Both the position numbers and the translations under genes were made by a program. Below, piece after piece: positions 11,759-23,153 of a DNA stretch of 64,000 bases (position 1 is the first letter of the stretch; every line of letters begins with the position of its first letter). The notes beneath the pieces were generated by a model. That model was given only the letters and a program-made list of their open reading frames with translations. It made no database searches and was not told the origin of the DNA. The DNA is from Dichotomocladium elegans (lineage: Eukaryota > Mucoromycota > Mucoromycetes > Mucorales > Lichtheimiaceae): positions 310,001 through 374,000 of the forward strand of contig JAIXMN010000011.1 of assembly GCA_025716815.1 (NCBI GenBank), given 5' to 3'.

Positions 11759-13362
11759 TTAGCACCTTACAGGTGATGTCATACCGACGGTCCAGTTGAT
11801 ATGATCCGAGTTGGAGAGAATGCTGTGCGAAAGAGCAGAGGTAGTAGATGAGGTGGAGGAGCAAGTCATATCTTGGTGTTGCTGCTGCTGCTGTTGTTGT
11901 TGGCGCTTGCGGCGATCCTCATGGCGCTGATGGGTCTTCATGTGCTGAGAGAGATTGTCGGAGCGCGAGAAGGTTTTGTGGCAGTTGAGAAAAGTGCATG
12001 AAAATGGCCGTTCAAGGGTATGGATGCGCATATGGCGTTTCAGGTGTTCGAGACGCTTGAAATGGCGATGGCATAGGGGAACAGGGCAAACATGCGACTT
12101 CAGCTGCGGAGACGCGACTGCAATCGTGCCGGTGGGGTCGACAGTGCTGGCGGTCACGGGCATCGCGTCTACAGGGCTGCCTTCGCCTGTGACGGAGTCT
12201 ACGATCGAGGTATTCAGCGACACATCGGCTACGAGACCGACCCAAGGATTCAGCATCATATTGTCGTCGCCATGAAAAGACTGGACATATTCAGGAGCGT
12301 TTCCCGGTAGGAACCCAGACTCGGGGTCCAACATGGTGGACGGGGAGAAAGGCTGGCAATGATAAGCTGCTGCATTGTCATTGAGCTAAATATAATCAAT
12401 TACTTTTAGTCCCATACGTTTCCCCTATCTGTTTCTCCCTTAGCCCCTTCGCCCCCAATATTACATACCTGATAGGGTGAGCCCTGTTCATAGAAATTGC
12501 CGAGGTAGTTAGGCTCGGCAGGAAACTCCATGGAGCGTACTTGATGACTGTGGATGTGCTGCGGGATCATAGGATCCTTCGGAGCAGTAGACAAAAGAAC
12601 AGGCGATGCCTTGGACGCCGCTGCTGCGTTTTTGTTGCGCGAGGCACGACGTCCGCCGGAGCCTTGAAATCCGCCTTTCTTGTTATGCGTTCTGCAGTGC
12701 GCATGGAAGTTATCAGAGCGACTAAAACTCTTTCCACATCCAGGATAATGGCAGACATGTGGGCGCTCGCCGGTGTGGACCAGCATGTGCCGCTTGAGGT
12801 GCTCATAGCGTTTGAAGCTCCAGCCGCAAAACGAATATTTGCATACATGCTTGTGCTGAACAGCGGGACCATCGCCAGTATTACGTGCGCGCGTCGGTTC
12901 ATGAGTTGCCTTGTTTTTACGGTTGGTGTTATCTTCCATCTCGCTCGTCGGTGCCAAAAATGAAGGATAGCTGCCGATGCAACGGTGGTCCGGCATATAC
13001 TCAGTCTGTGACATGTCAGTGCACATTGAGCTACGGCGAAAGAGCTCATCCTGGCTTTCAAGGTAGTTCTGGAAGTCGCCACTATTGCTCACAAAGCTAA
13101 AGGGACCGACGTCTACCGAGTACTTGCGCTTAAAGTTTTCGAAATCATAGAGGGAAGGCGACGCAGTTGGCGTAAGAGGCATGACAGCAGGAGCAGCAGA
13201 TGGATCTGAGTACATGCCCGGATAAGGTGTGCTACACGTCGAGGACGATGAGTAGTCGAGCGTTGGTTGTTGAGCATGCAAGTGGTGCGGAGATCCGGCT
13301 GCCAGAGGCGAAGGGTGTTCGTAGTATCCGAGTGTATTGATCGCATCCATATGTTGATTCAT
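11759..13362 (-). CDS. C2H2 zinc-finger transcription factor with two finger pairs
   Basis: Exons 12469-13362 and 11759-12385 join in phase 0 across an 83-nt intron (GTATGT...TTTAG), giving about 506 residues. Exon 1 encodes one tandem C2H2 pair ([20 protein letters not shown]... then [21 protein letters not shown]), exon 2 a second similar pair ([20 protein letters not shown]... then [21 protein letters not shown]). The first finger of each pair carries the KR-EHLKRHM-HT pattern and the second the KSFSRSDN recognition helix, as in the C-terminal fingers of fungal SteA/Ste12-like and FlbC-like regulators. The same helix in both pairs suggests an internal duplication and similar DNA half-sites. 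The N-terminal 100 residues are Pro/Ser/Tyr-rich, typical of an activation region; a polyglutamine tract follows the last finger. Target genes cannot be told from sequence. Confidence 0.85.
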
Positions 13363-15580
13363 TCTAACTTGTCGTTCTATCTAAAGTCTATCATCGAGTG
13401 TAAAAGGATTATTGGATATGTGAGTCCCCGTTTCTTGGGCATTAATAGAATACCTCACTACCTTTATGTGTGGAAATATTTTTGAAGAGAAAAAAAGAGA
13501 AAGCAAATAGCTTCGGGAAGTTATTGCAGGTGAGATCTGTGAAGAGAAATAATGAATTGCAGGAAAGCATACTTTTATATATAACCGATTATAAAGTGTC
13601 GCTGAAGAAATAGGGAAAAACAGGTGGATAGGATTGATCTGCAAAGAAAGAACAGACATGCTTCCCCGACTCATATCGGAAATTCAGGGATGAGAATAAA
13701 GCATGACCTTGAGCTCAAGATTCCTCGGGTGTTTGGTAATAAATAAACGGATTGCGTGTGCGTTCGTGCATGTGTATGCGCTACGGGCAACACCTGTATG
13801 CTGTGATAATATGTCTCCTTGCCGTCCAGAATAAGAGACTGCTAGAAGGCTTCCAAGGATAATGGAAGAGCAGCGAAGAAGGAGTGTGTGTCGAAAATGG
13901 GAGAGCGTGTACGCGATCAATTACACAGGAGATGCGGCATCTGATTTTTCTTTCCTCTATTACTCCTTTGAACTTAATCATAGAAATTCATATTTGTCCA
14001 CAGTACACATTGAATAAGGCAATTCCTATCCCACCATGTTTAGGTGCTGTAGAATTCACCAAGTATAGCCCACTGTCACTCGAACCTTCCTCCTATCTTT
14101 CTTTCTTCAATCTCACTCTTGATGGCAGAGGCAGTTTGCAGTGCCTCCTTCAAGACCATATGCTCTTCTTGTGTTGTCTCCCTAACAGGCTGTTGAACTC
14201 TAATAATTTATTGTCAGATAAGAAGCCAGGCCGTCTCTCCTATTCAGCCATCTCTTCTTTCAGGTATACCCGCATACCCGCATCTGCCTTTCTTCCTGTT
14301 GTGCTTCCACTCTCTTTTGCACCGCCTGCCGCATTGTCTTGCGTATGGTCTACTCTCTTGGCATGCTCACTCTCCAATCCAGAGAAAGTCGAGCCGGCCA
14401 CCGTACGCAAGTTTTTGCTCTGAAAAGAATTAGAACACCAGCCTGAATGCCCCTATTTCTCTTTTTTGTGGAGCAACACAATCCACGCTATGCCGTTTAT
14501 AAAAGGAGGTTAATACGTAGAAAGTGAGCGACCAAACGAGCAAGAGAGAGAAAGAGAGATAAGTGATCATCATAAAGCGTGCTACTTGCGAACGTGTGTA
14601 AAACTACTGTTGTCCTCCCTCTATTTTTTTTCCCTTCATCTAACTTGAGGAGATGTCGTCATCAAACCAAATACATTAGTACGGACAACAGTAGATTTCA
14701 TGATTCAAGAAGTGAACTGTATGATTCTTTTTCATGCAACAGAATTTCTTTTTATTATGCTATACATTTTCTACCTAGAATGACTACCAAGGTATCAGGA
14801 CCAATTGGCTGAATAATGCCATGAGCTGTTGCAGGAAATAAGATCCTTTAGAATCTATTTAATCCGGGTAGGCACGATCGTAACTTGTTTTGACGGTTAC
14901 TTCTTATTTAGAGCCCATTTCCGAGGCCGTCGTCCCCTATATCGCACGGATCATATCACTCATAACTGAACTGGGCAACTCACCCATCCATCCCTTATGT
15001 TCATCGTCACGTACCATGGCATAAATTGCCATACTTGATCAAACGTGCGCACGTTGTTCCCGTTTTTTTTCTTTGATCCGAAAGGACGTCCCTCACCTTA
15101 TGCGAATCCCAACTTTGTGTTTTTCTTTTGTTCTCTTCTTGTCATTTTATGTGATAAAAGACCGGTGTCTACTGCAAAGATGTTTCCATATATATGATCT
15201 GAATAAAAGCAACGAGTCCCTGCCGTTAGATTTCAACGAGAGGTGGACATGTGCCTCGAGGTTTGTGTAGAATGCCGCGTGTGTGTGTGTATGTGGGGAT
15301 GCTCCCTAAAATTTCATTCTACTGAATTGTTGACCATTCATAAAATGACTTCAAAACGCAGGTGGCTAATGGATTGCTTAGATTTGGCACAGGAACCCCT
15401 CTCCATTGAGAGCAGCCCCCCCTATTCATTCACCCATGCACAGGAACTCATCGTTCACTGCGAACTGTATTCTTTCTGCTCAACCGACCATGCGGGTTTG
15501 TCCAGAAATTCCGGAATCAATATGTAGGCGCTTTAGGCGTCATATTCCACGCGCATCTACACAAGGACTTACCAACCACA
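13363..15580. other. Long intergenic stretch, no recognised gene
   Basis: Apart from the low-confidence spliced frame at 14076-14334, only short frames with unusual composition are present. The part next to 13362 should contain the C2H2 gene's promoter and 5' untranslated region. A TATAAA-like element sits near 14499, and short GT runs near 15280. Confidence 0.4.
14076..14334 (-). CDS. Possible small spliced gene (about 56 residues), unrecognised
   Basis: Two minus-strand exons, 14278-14334 and 14076-14189, join in phase 0 through GTATGC...CAACAG. The product would be a highly charged single helix rich in Glu, Gln and Arg. A strong acceptor-like sequence (TCTAATTCTTTTCAG) lies just upstream at about 14420, so a longer transcript with 5' exons is possible. 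I recognise no family. It may be part of the zinc-finger gene's upstream region or chance. Confidence 0.2.
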
Positions 15581-15841
15581 ATGCATATCCATATCATCTC
15601 AGCGGGGCCAGGAGGGCTGGATGGTCATGCAGAGCTCGCAATTGTAAGGGGTCTTCTCCGCGGTGAGAACAAAAGAAATGGACTAAATAGTATAAGGAAT
15701 GGGAAGACGTTCAAATAAGGTATTATTACCGATCCAAGGGCATATATGGCGTCAAATACAACTTGTGCAGCCGTGTTTGTATTGTTGTTTATCAGAAGCG
15801 ATAAAAGTTCATTTTCTTCGAAACAACCACATGTTAGATGA
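15581..15841 (+). CDS. Possible small spliced gene (67 residues), unrecognised
   Basis: Exons 15581-15662 and 15720-15841 join exactly in phase across a 57-nt intron with GTGAGA donor, a GACTAAAT branch-like site and an ATAAG acceptor. The product would start MHIHIISAGPGGLDGH, then continue with a hydrophobic segment (CAAVFVLLF) and a Ser/Lys-rich tail. I know no family with this sequence. The clean splice signals and codon phase are the only support, so it may be a terminal part of a larger gene or coincidence. Confidence 0.25.
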
Positions 15842-16244
15842 ACAACCAAGAATATCGATTATAGACTAAATGCGTGGGAAGAAAGAAATGCCGAGGCTTC
15901 GTTCGATAAATTCCAATGCTACGACTCAATAAACTTCTTGTTGGAATGGTCGCGTTATTTTGTAATTGATTGTTATAGAGGAGAAGCTTTTTAGCATTTA
16001 TCCATCCTGTTTACTTGCTTGGACTGATCGAACGCTGGGCGCAATTATTTATGTAATATTATGACTATTGCGATTCGCGTACTTGTACGCGCGCGGATTT
16101 CACCCGCACAACCAATCAAAGTATTGATTCGATCGCCCGACCGATCGTGTCCATTCTACTCTTAAAATAAAATAAAAAAAAGGAGTCTGGAAGGAACGAA
16201 GATTGCTCTTCTTCTTTTTTCATTTCTGTACTTTCTCCTTTTCC

Positions 16245-18027
16245 ATGACAATAGTCGGCAGCGACTCGTTCCAAGAAACGGTTGGCAATGTCATTGGTCA
16301 ACTAGCGGAAGCGACAGGTGTCAAAACGACCGAAAAAATGCAACTTCAAGAAGCGTGTATAAAAGAATACTATGAGGATTCACCTACAAAGGTGTGTCTA
16401 TGAGGAAGGAAATATTCTTCATAATATCAGTCAAAGGAAAACGATCGCAACAACACTTACATATACATAAAAACAAACGTACCTGCACGCGCACAAAAAC
16501 TCAATTTAGCATTACGAACTTCTGGGCAGAAGTTCGCTTCAATTCGTCGTCACCCAAATTTTGTGCAAGGAATTCGGTACATGTAGCGATGAGATACTGA
16601 CGCACATGATGAAGCTTCTTAATGTCGACGATGTCCTTATAAAGGCAATTGGAGAAAATTGCCGATTGCAAGCATACAGCAGCGACAAGACGCCGTTCAC
16701 GCGAATTGTTGAGCGCTTAATTGGGTAGGCAGGGTGTTTTGTGATATATTTTCGGGACCTGAATAAGGTACATGTCCTGCTCACGGGATATACCCATAGA
16801 ATCATTACGCAGAGCGCACTCGGTCTGATGGCCGTCATGGCTCTCGTCACACCCGTGCTGAAAGAATACCAAGGGTTTCTTTTCAGTAAGCTCCCGCGAA
16901 CATTACGCCACTCGCTGGGAATTTCGCAAGGGAAGGTCATCAATCCGCCACTCTCTGTTGACACCACGATTTCACCCACGACCCCCATCCCACGACCGAT
17001 AGCCACCCCACGAACCCGTTCCGATGCGTACGCTGCTGCTAACCAGGATAATTCTGAAATTTGCACAATATATCAATGCTTCTCGAAAATTGTATACCGG
17101 AACAACGGCGCGACAGCTGTGGATTTCGTCGATCATGGGATTGCGGACGGCAGGAAGAAGTGGTGTTGTCGGATTGCATTCAAGTTAACTGGTGGTTCGC
17201 GTTGGTTTTCGCATATGCGTGTGGGACAATCCAAGAAGCAGGCAAAGAGCATGGTGGTCAGAGACATTGTTCAGTACTACAGAACTCGCCCAGAACAATT
17301 GATGGCTGACAAGAAGATGGTTATGATGGCCGAGTGCCTTGGCCCGCCTGATCAAGCCGTACCATTACCAATCCCAGGAGATGAACTTTATCAAGAAGGT
17401 GATGCAGCAGCGGCAGAAAATAGAGAGGGAGCGGTTCCCGCAACCCACGCATGGCACAATCCGGCCCCACAAAATCCCCACCTAATCTCCATTCACATCA
17501 GCGAAGATCCCGACATGAGCGACCAAGAGTACCAGAAGATTATGATGGATGTGCTACTAGGTGACCTGTCGAGCATGAGGATGGAGGAAGTAGAGATGGA
17601 AGAAGCGACGGAGCGAACCAAGAAGCGCCAGCGGCCACTGATTACCGACAACTCCGGAGTGCTCCCTTCACCGCCCGCAGACCGGAATTATGCATTGGCG
17701 GCAAATGATAACCCCATCGACGAAGAAGCATTGGCCCTTCAAACCATCAGGAGGAAGCTTGATATTTCGAGAGTCGAACGTATGCTCCAAGACCCTGTCC
17801 AGTTCGCAAATCCAAAATCCTCCATGTTCTCTTACGTCTACAATCTCCCAGGCCTTCAAATGTCGAGTACATTTGAAGAACACGGTCCCAGTCATAACAG
17901 GATCTTCCGCGCCTGCACATCGATCACTGACGGTGAATATCAAATCCCAGGATACGGCGAAGGGGCCAGAAAATCAGAGGCAGAGCGACATGCTCTTATT
18001 TCCCTGATGAAGATTTTGGTAGGATGA
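16245..18027 (+). CDS. R3B2-like protein: degenerate RNase III domain plus two dsRNA-binding domains
   Basis: Exons 16245-16391, 16510-16724 and 16815-18027 give about 524 residues. Exon 2 encodes a single RNase III fold: HYELLGRSSLQFVV stands where active enzymes have ERLEFLGD, and RIVERLIGA where they have ADVFEALIGA. By this alignment two acidic metal-binding positions are Arg (E. coli D45 and D114), a third (E38) falls at Lys, while Glu at 41 and 117 remains. Two dsRBD-like regions follow: one near residues 220-300 ending in SKKQAKSMVVRDIVQYY, one at the C-terminus (GPSHNRIFRA...GYGEGARKSEAERHALISLM). One RNase III domain with two dsRBDs is the architecture of Mucor R3B2, a component of the non-canonical, Dicer-independent RNA degradation pathway. 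The acceptor of intron 2 must be GAG (two bases after a CAG) to keep the frame. The acidic middle of the protein is a likely disordered linker. Confidence 0.75.
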
Positions 18028-18115
18028 AGCATTTCATTCAAAGCGATCCATCCAGAGTCATATCGTGTGATCAATATTGTTATTGCCTTGGATCATGGTC
18101 AAAATGCTTAATATA

Positions 18116-18590
18116 TTATCTCGAGATTCCAGAGAGCCTACGAACGCATATGGATTGCTTCTTAAGAATCTGCTTGTATTGAGGGAGAGGTTTACATCCA
18201 TTTGTTTCAAACGTAAAGCTGGTGCATTGACGAGTTGGAACTAAATAATGTGAGACCCAGGGGCCGCAAGCGATGGCTTTGATTGGCCGAGAGTACGCTT
18301 TCTTAAAAACGTCGAGCCAAGCAATGGGCGGTATGCTCATCAACAGCACAATCTGCTCATCTTCGCGCAGAAAAGCATCTTTATTTCTGTTTTCTCCGCG
18401 GTTGCTGGGCGGCAAACATCTCCAAGGCGATTTGTAATTTCCAGACTGCTGGATGTTAAGGAGACGCAATACAACAGTGAAGGTGGTAGAAACCTGCTCT
18501 TCAACAGTCGAAGATTGGTGGTGATCCTGACAGGAAGAAAGATAAAGGCATCGGAGGATTTTTTTTTTTTACCATTTGGGAAAGCTTCAT
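18116..18590 (-). CDS. Possible two-exon gene downstream of the GATA factor, unrecognised
   Basis: The exon 18116-18526 has an open frame of about 136 residues beginning right after a good acceptor (TTTCTTCCTGTCAG). It can join a donor at 18572 so that a start at 18590 gives about 142 residues. The C-terminal 100 residues look globular, with WLDVFKKAYSRPIKAIACGP and SFTFETNGCKPLPQYKQ. The frame upstream stays open to about 18680, so further 5' exons are likely. No family recognised. Confidence 0.3.
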
Positions 18591-18934
18591 CGCTCTTGAG
18601 ATATTTAGGACAGGGTGATGCTTTTGACGAGGAGCTGCAATTACGCTTTGATTTCCACAGTCCTTTGCGGGTGCAGGTACTTTAGTGACTCATATGTCAA
18701 GGGTACAGACTTTTTCTGTAAAACCACAGATTCCTTTTTTTTTCCCGCAGGGTGAAAACTGGGCTTCCATTATGATGTTTATGCAGACGAACAAGAGACT
18801 GTACAATGTGAGAAACTGGGGATGCGGTGCCAGGGCCATTTGTTGTACCTGGGAAAATAAAATAAAAAAAAAATGGAACCTTTAGACTAAAAGAATCGAC
18901 ATTTGTCTGGTGCGGGGTAAAAAGAAAAAAGCGG

Positions 18935-20138
18935 TTACGACCAATATGTCGAAATGAATGGATCCAAGTTTGATGAGGTGTCAGTCGTCTGCTGGAGCAG
19001 CACAAGCTGCTGTTGCCATTGGTCTGGTGAGAGACCAAACAACTCTACTGCGGCTGCCTCGCTCGATTGCTTTTCTTCTTGCTGCTGTGGCTGCTTCTGT
19101 CTTTGTTTGGCCAGAAGCACGTTTCGGAACCCGTCATTTGGTTGATGAGTCCATAATACATCGTCATCTCCATTGGCTGCAATTATCACCGCTGCAGGGA
19201 TGTCCAGACGAGGCCGCTTGAAATTAGGCTCTGCTTCTCTCTCTGCAGAGCTTATGCATTCTCGCTTCCTTTCAATTCCGCTTCTGATTGCCATTGCTTT
19301 TTTGGTTGAATGCAGACGGATACTATGACTACCAGCAGTAGTCGTCGTCGTCATACTGGGAATCGGAGCCGCTGGAAGTTGGATGCTTCCGTCTCGCGCG
19401 CGTTTTTTGATTACACCTGTCTTGAGACTAAACGGTCGAACAACGCCATGGAGTTTAAGGAACAAACCACAGGCATTGCAAAGCGGTTGACCGGCTGGAT
19501 TGCGGCGCCATAAGGGCGTTGTTGAAGTCCCACAATTGCTGCATTCTATCTTTGGCCTCTTTTTGAGGTTTTCATGGACATGGGTTGTCTGCAGAGTGTT
19601 ATCAATGTGCAGGGTATCAGAGAATTTGTTGAAGAATAGAGATGAGTTGGTATTATGAGCAGATTGACTGTAGCGATAGCTGCGACACAGTGAGTCGTGT
19701 GATGAAGAAGGCGATTGATATGACTGCATGATATGTATGGAAGAACCTCTCCAATTAGAATATTCATGTTCGATGACGTTTTCTCATTAAAGTTACCTGG
19801 GGACCAAACGAAGGCGTTATCGTATATGATGGTGCAAGGACGGGGTCGCTATCGCCCTCTTTCTTTCTCCTCTGGTTGAGTTTCATCGCCATCATCCGCC
19901 ATGTGAAATTCTCCAGCCGGGAGCCGTTTGGAAGCGTGTCTTTAGCTTTGGTATAAAGTCGCCATATTTGGGATGATAGCGAATCCCTCTCGTCTTTTTC
20001 GAAGGTTTCGCCATTAGAAAAGGTCGATGATGACGCCCTGCGGATTGGAAAAAGAGGGTCTGACAGTATTGCAGAAATGGGAGGGGCACGAGGCGAGCCT
20101 GGATGATGACTGTTGTCCCAACGAAGAAACTCGTCCAT
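18935..20138 (-). CDS. AreA/Gaf1-type GATA transcription factor
   Basis: Exons 19797-20138 and 18935-19723 join in phase 0 (GTAACT donor, TTCTAATT branch-like site, ATGCAG acceptor), giving about 376 residues. The N-terminal exon carries the motif shared by AreA-family regulators: [19 protein letters not shown], then a version of ENLTWRMMAM with Phe for Leu. Exon 2 holds one Cys4 GATA finger ([18 protein letters not shown]...LCNACG) followed by the basic tail [20 protein letters not shown], diagnostic of the AreA/Gat1/Gaf1 group. Such proteins activate nitrogen catabolic genes when good nitrogen sources are scarce. At 376 residues it is much shorter than Aspergillus AreA. The start at 20138 is the methionine of [10 protein letters not shown]; upstream codons look non-coding. 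Confidence 0.92.
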
Positions 20139-20579
20139 GGTTGTGAGGAAGAAAGCAAGAGGGACAGATGAGGCCGTTTTAAGAAGGGCTGGTGTCCATC
20201 CCTCATCACTACTTCCCACACTTCCTTCCCCCCCCCAAGATTCTGTCATACTTGTACAATTTCAGCTCTTATTGGTTCCCCCGATCAGCCCAAACCCCAA
20301 CTTTCCCTTACTCTTTAGGTACCACACCAACACAATTCACGGTGTGAGGACCCACCGATATATGTCAGTTGCATCGAAGGGAGAGTGTATACCGACCAAA
20401 TTCACCCATTGAAATAATAGGTGCAGAGAAAACATGCAGCCGGAATGCAGAGTATTGTGTTGCATTTGCGGAGGTTCTCTGGTTTGGGTATCCCATAGGT
20501 TGAATATATCGTCCATTTCGTAGGCGAGCACCAATTTTTATCTTCCCGAGATCGCACAATCAAGCTCGGCAAGAGCTCC

Positions 20580-20762
20580 TCATTGGCGGTTCATGCTGAT
20601 AGCATCCAGCGTCAACAGGTTTGTGTAATGATCCATATCCTGCGGCACTTGGAAGGTTTTGATCTTGGCAAATAAAGAATAGTTAAACGCATCATGGGAG
20701 TATGTTCGACGCGAATACTTGCCCCACTGGTTATTAGTCAATCGTATGTCGAGAAAGCGATA
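20580..20762 (-). pseudogene. Isolated coding-like fragment, unrecognised
   Basis: A minus-strand frame of about 60 codons ending at 20580 reads as ordinary protein (NNQWGKYSRRTYSHDAFNYS, VPQDMDHYTNLLTLDAISMN). It has no start codon, and no convincing exon precedes it. It lies beside worn mobile-element remnants and may be a truncated gene or transposon piece. Confidence 0.25.
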
Positions 20763-21010
20763 TCACAGCTACACAATATATGATCTCTATGGAGAAATAC
20801 TCCCCTTGGATGTATATCGTGTCGGGTTTTGCCGATTTCTTTCATTTGAATCAATACCCTTTCAAAAATCAGCACAGGACGACACGAAGTATTAAAAATA
20901 GCTGCTACTATCGTCTATCTGTTTCTTTTGGTATTGCTTATGCGCTATGGCGACTGGAACTCATATTGCATAAATAGCCCTCATTTCACGCTTTACATTA
21001 ATTCCTCCAA

Positions 21011-21244
21011 ATGCCTAGTGTTATACCGTTCAAAAGGACGCACTTTTCTGTACCCATGGCATTTGCAATCACAATTAATAAGGACCAAGGGCAAGCGTTT
21101 TTGACACTGTGGGTTTATAACCGCTCTAGCCGGTCTCCACCCATAATCTACTGTATTTATGTGGCTATGTCTCGAACTCACACACCATCATATAAAAGAA
21201 TTACGATGGATTGCGAAAATTCAACAATGACAGACAGGACATGA
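21011..21244 (+). pseudogene. Pif1-like helicase C-terminal remnant (Helitron-type)
   Basis: The frame contains FKRTHFSVPMAFAITINKDQ followed by GQAF and, 25 residues on, YVAMSRTHTPSY. These correspond to the final motifs of Pif1-family helicases (QFPVRLAFAMTINKSQGQ and YVALSRV), which in eukaryotic genomes commonly come from Helitron transposons. Nothing upstream resembles the Rep or Walker A parts, so only a fragment of about 70 codons survives. Orientation is plus. Confidence 0.55.
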
Positions 21245-21979
21245 CTTTAGCCATGAAATGCGGTGTACGGCGAAGTGCTTATTTAATCATTACCAATTCC
21301 GTACTCTGTTTATCATTCTATATCATAAATACATTTTTCTATTATCTTTACATCCATATCTAATTGACGAAAAGTTTACTAATCATACAGCTTATCGCAC
21401 TGATTTATTGCGGAGCGTGTGGGAGGAGGAAGCCCGCAGCCGATGCAGCGATTGAGATAATGAGATGTGTTACTAGTATCTTTTAAATGAAATGAGGCTC
21501 CAGTAGAATCGACGATAGTCTCAGCGTGCTGATCAACCGTTGTAGCATGCATATGGCAGCAAAAGTGTGATGAACTGACCCGTCCTCTTGTTTGGTGCCA
21601 TGTTTTGCAATGTCTATCATCCATTTGTACCGCCACAATTAACACGTCTTGGCGTCGGTTGCTTTTGTTGACATAAATTGATAAGAGACAAGCCAATAGA
21701 CTAAGTGCATTCAACCCCGTTCTGCCTGCATCATCCCCGCACATGCTTTTCTGTTACTTTACCGTTTGATGGTGCCATGATGTATTTCAGTGACTGTAGG
21801 GTGGAGTCCTTGCTAGTACAGTCAAACGACATATGTCGAAAGATGCCGGCTGTACATGGTTGACCGTTTAGGGTCTTTTTCTGGTCTGATTTAATCGATA
21901 AAACTTGGTGCACCGGGATTTGACAGAGGAAAGCAGCATATCCGAGCTTCGGGTAACATGGGTATCCGTCTAGGAAGGG

Positions 21980-22140
21980 TGTGCCTTGATGCCTCTGGAG
22001 CTTCCCTCCAAGGACACATGATTGGCGCTGGTCATGCCGACAGGAGGGGGATACACAGCAACCTACCTTCACGTGGTTATCCCTGTTACGGGGCTTTCTC
22101 TTTTGAAGGACTCAACCAACGGGCTGCTCAATAATGAGCA
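21980..22140 (+). pseudogene. Possible RecQ/DEAD-type helicase motif I remnant
   Basis: One frame reads LALVMPTGGGYTATYLHVVI and then a LSLLKDST segment about ten residues later. This is close to the motif I region of RecQ-like helicases (MPTGGGKS, followed by a VVxPLxSLxxDQ segment), with the catalytic GKS changed to GYT and an upstream in-frame stop. The match is short, and I place it here mainly because the neighbourhood is full of mobile-element debris. Confidence 0.3.
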
Positions 22141-22789
22141 TGAAAGCAACCAACCCCCCGAAAAAAAAAAGTATTTAAAGGGAAAACAAAATAGTATAGT
22201 CGAAAAAAGCTCGCGTAAGAATTTCTTGAGGCCATCAATTTTTTTTTTAACTTTTGAAACTTTGGCTCCATTTGCAACCACAGCTGCCAAACGAGGCCTT
22301 TTTTAAAACTTTTGTGTGTGAATGCATTATCAAGTGATTATGATGTAAGGTTCACCTAACCATTTCCATTATATCGTTAAATGAGAGCTACGCAGTATGC
22401 TGCTGCTCATTCACTTTGGGAAATCGTCCTGGCGGAAAATAACCACGCGGAAGCACTTCGTCGAGACGTCGAAGGGTTGTGCGTTTGGGTGTGTCTATGC
22501 ATCTAAGGTGTGTGTATTCGGCGAAAAAAAAGGGGTGTGGATATCTTGAGAAATTCGATTCGGGAGTGCTAAAATGTACACATCCCAAGGGATTGTTCTG
22601 CGCGAACTTTCAAACCTTGCAATAAGTTAAAACTATTGGGTTGCTGACCTGATGGTAGCTTACGTATAGTTTTCGTAATAACTGCGCTGTTGGCTTCTGA
22701 TGTGGTTGATTGTCGATATCATTACATATGCTCCTAGTTTCGGTTAATATCCTTGCACTGGTAAGAACGCGAAACAAAGCCTTGAAGTG

Positions 22790-23035
22790 ATTTTCCTCCA
22801 TACATTACACTCGTCTGTAATTTCTTTTTGATAATGTCTTCTTGCAAAAATCTATGGCGCTCAACCTTACACTTTGCCACCGCCCAGAATTTTTTACTGG
22901 GTTAAGCTCAGGAGCATAAATTGGAAGGTGCCCACATTTGTGTCCTCGATACTCGAATATACTTGTTTATATGTTTGTGCGTGTGAACGGGTGCATTATC
23001 CATGACCGTATAATGGCCTATCATATGTATATGCT
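22790..23035 (-). mobile_element. Tc1/mariner-type DDE transposase remnant
   Basis: On the minus strand, shifting frame once, one reads YTVMDNAPVHTHKHINKYI, then a basic segment, LPIYAPELNPVK, and FWAVAKCKVERHRFLQEDI. These are the second and third catalytic regions of DDE_3/Tc1-like transposases (MDNAPxH and LPPYSPELNPIEQFW). At least one frameshift near 22900-22930 breaks it, and no N-terminal part or terminal inverted repeat is evident, so this is an old fragment. Confidence 0.6.
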
Positions 23036-23153
23036 TGTGAAAAATTAAATGGAATTTGTTAGAACTTATATGGAGTTTTGCATTATGTGCCTAGGTAGAA
23101 GGATAGATGAAACGTATAGTAGAAGAGAAGGGTTGTGGTTGCGGGAAAGGTGA

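Noticed and set aside
13884..14423. 179-codon plus-strand frame upstream of the zinc-finger gene
   Set aside because: Low-complexity Ser/Leu composition and no family resemblance; the opposite strand has better splice signals.
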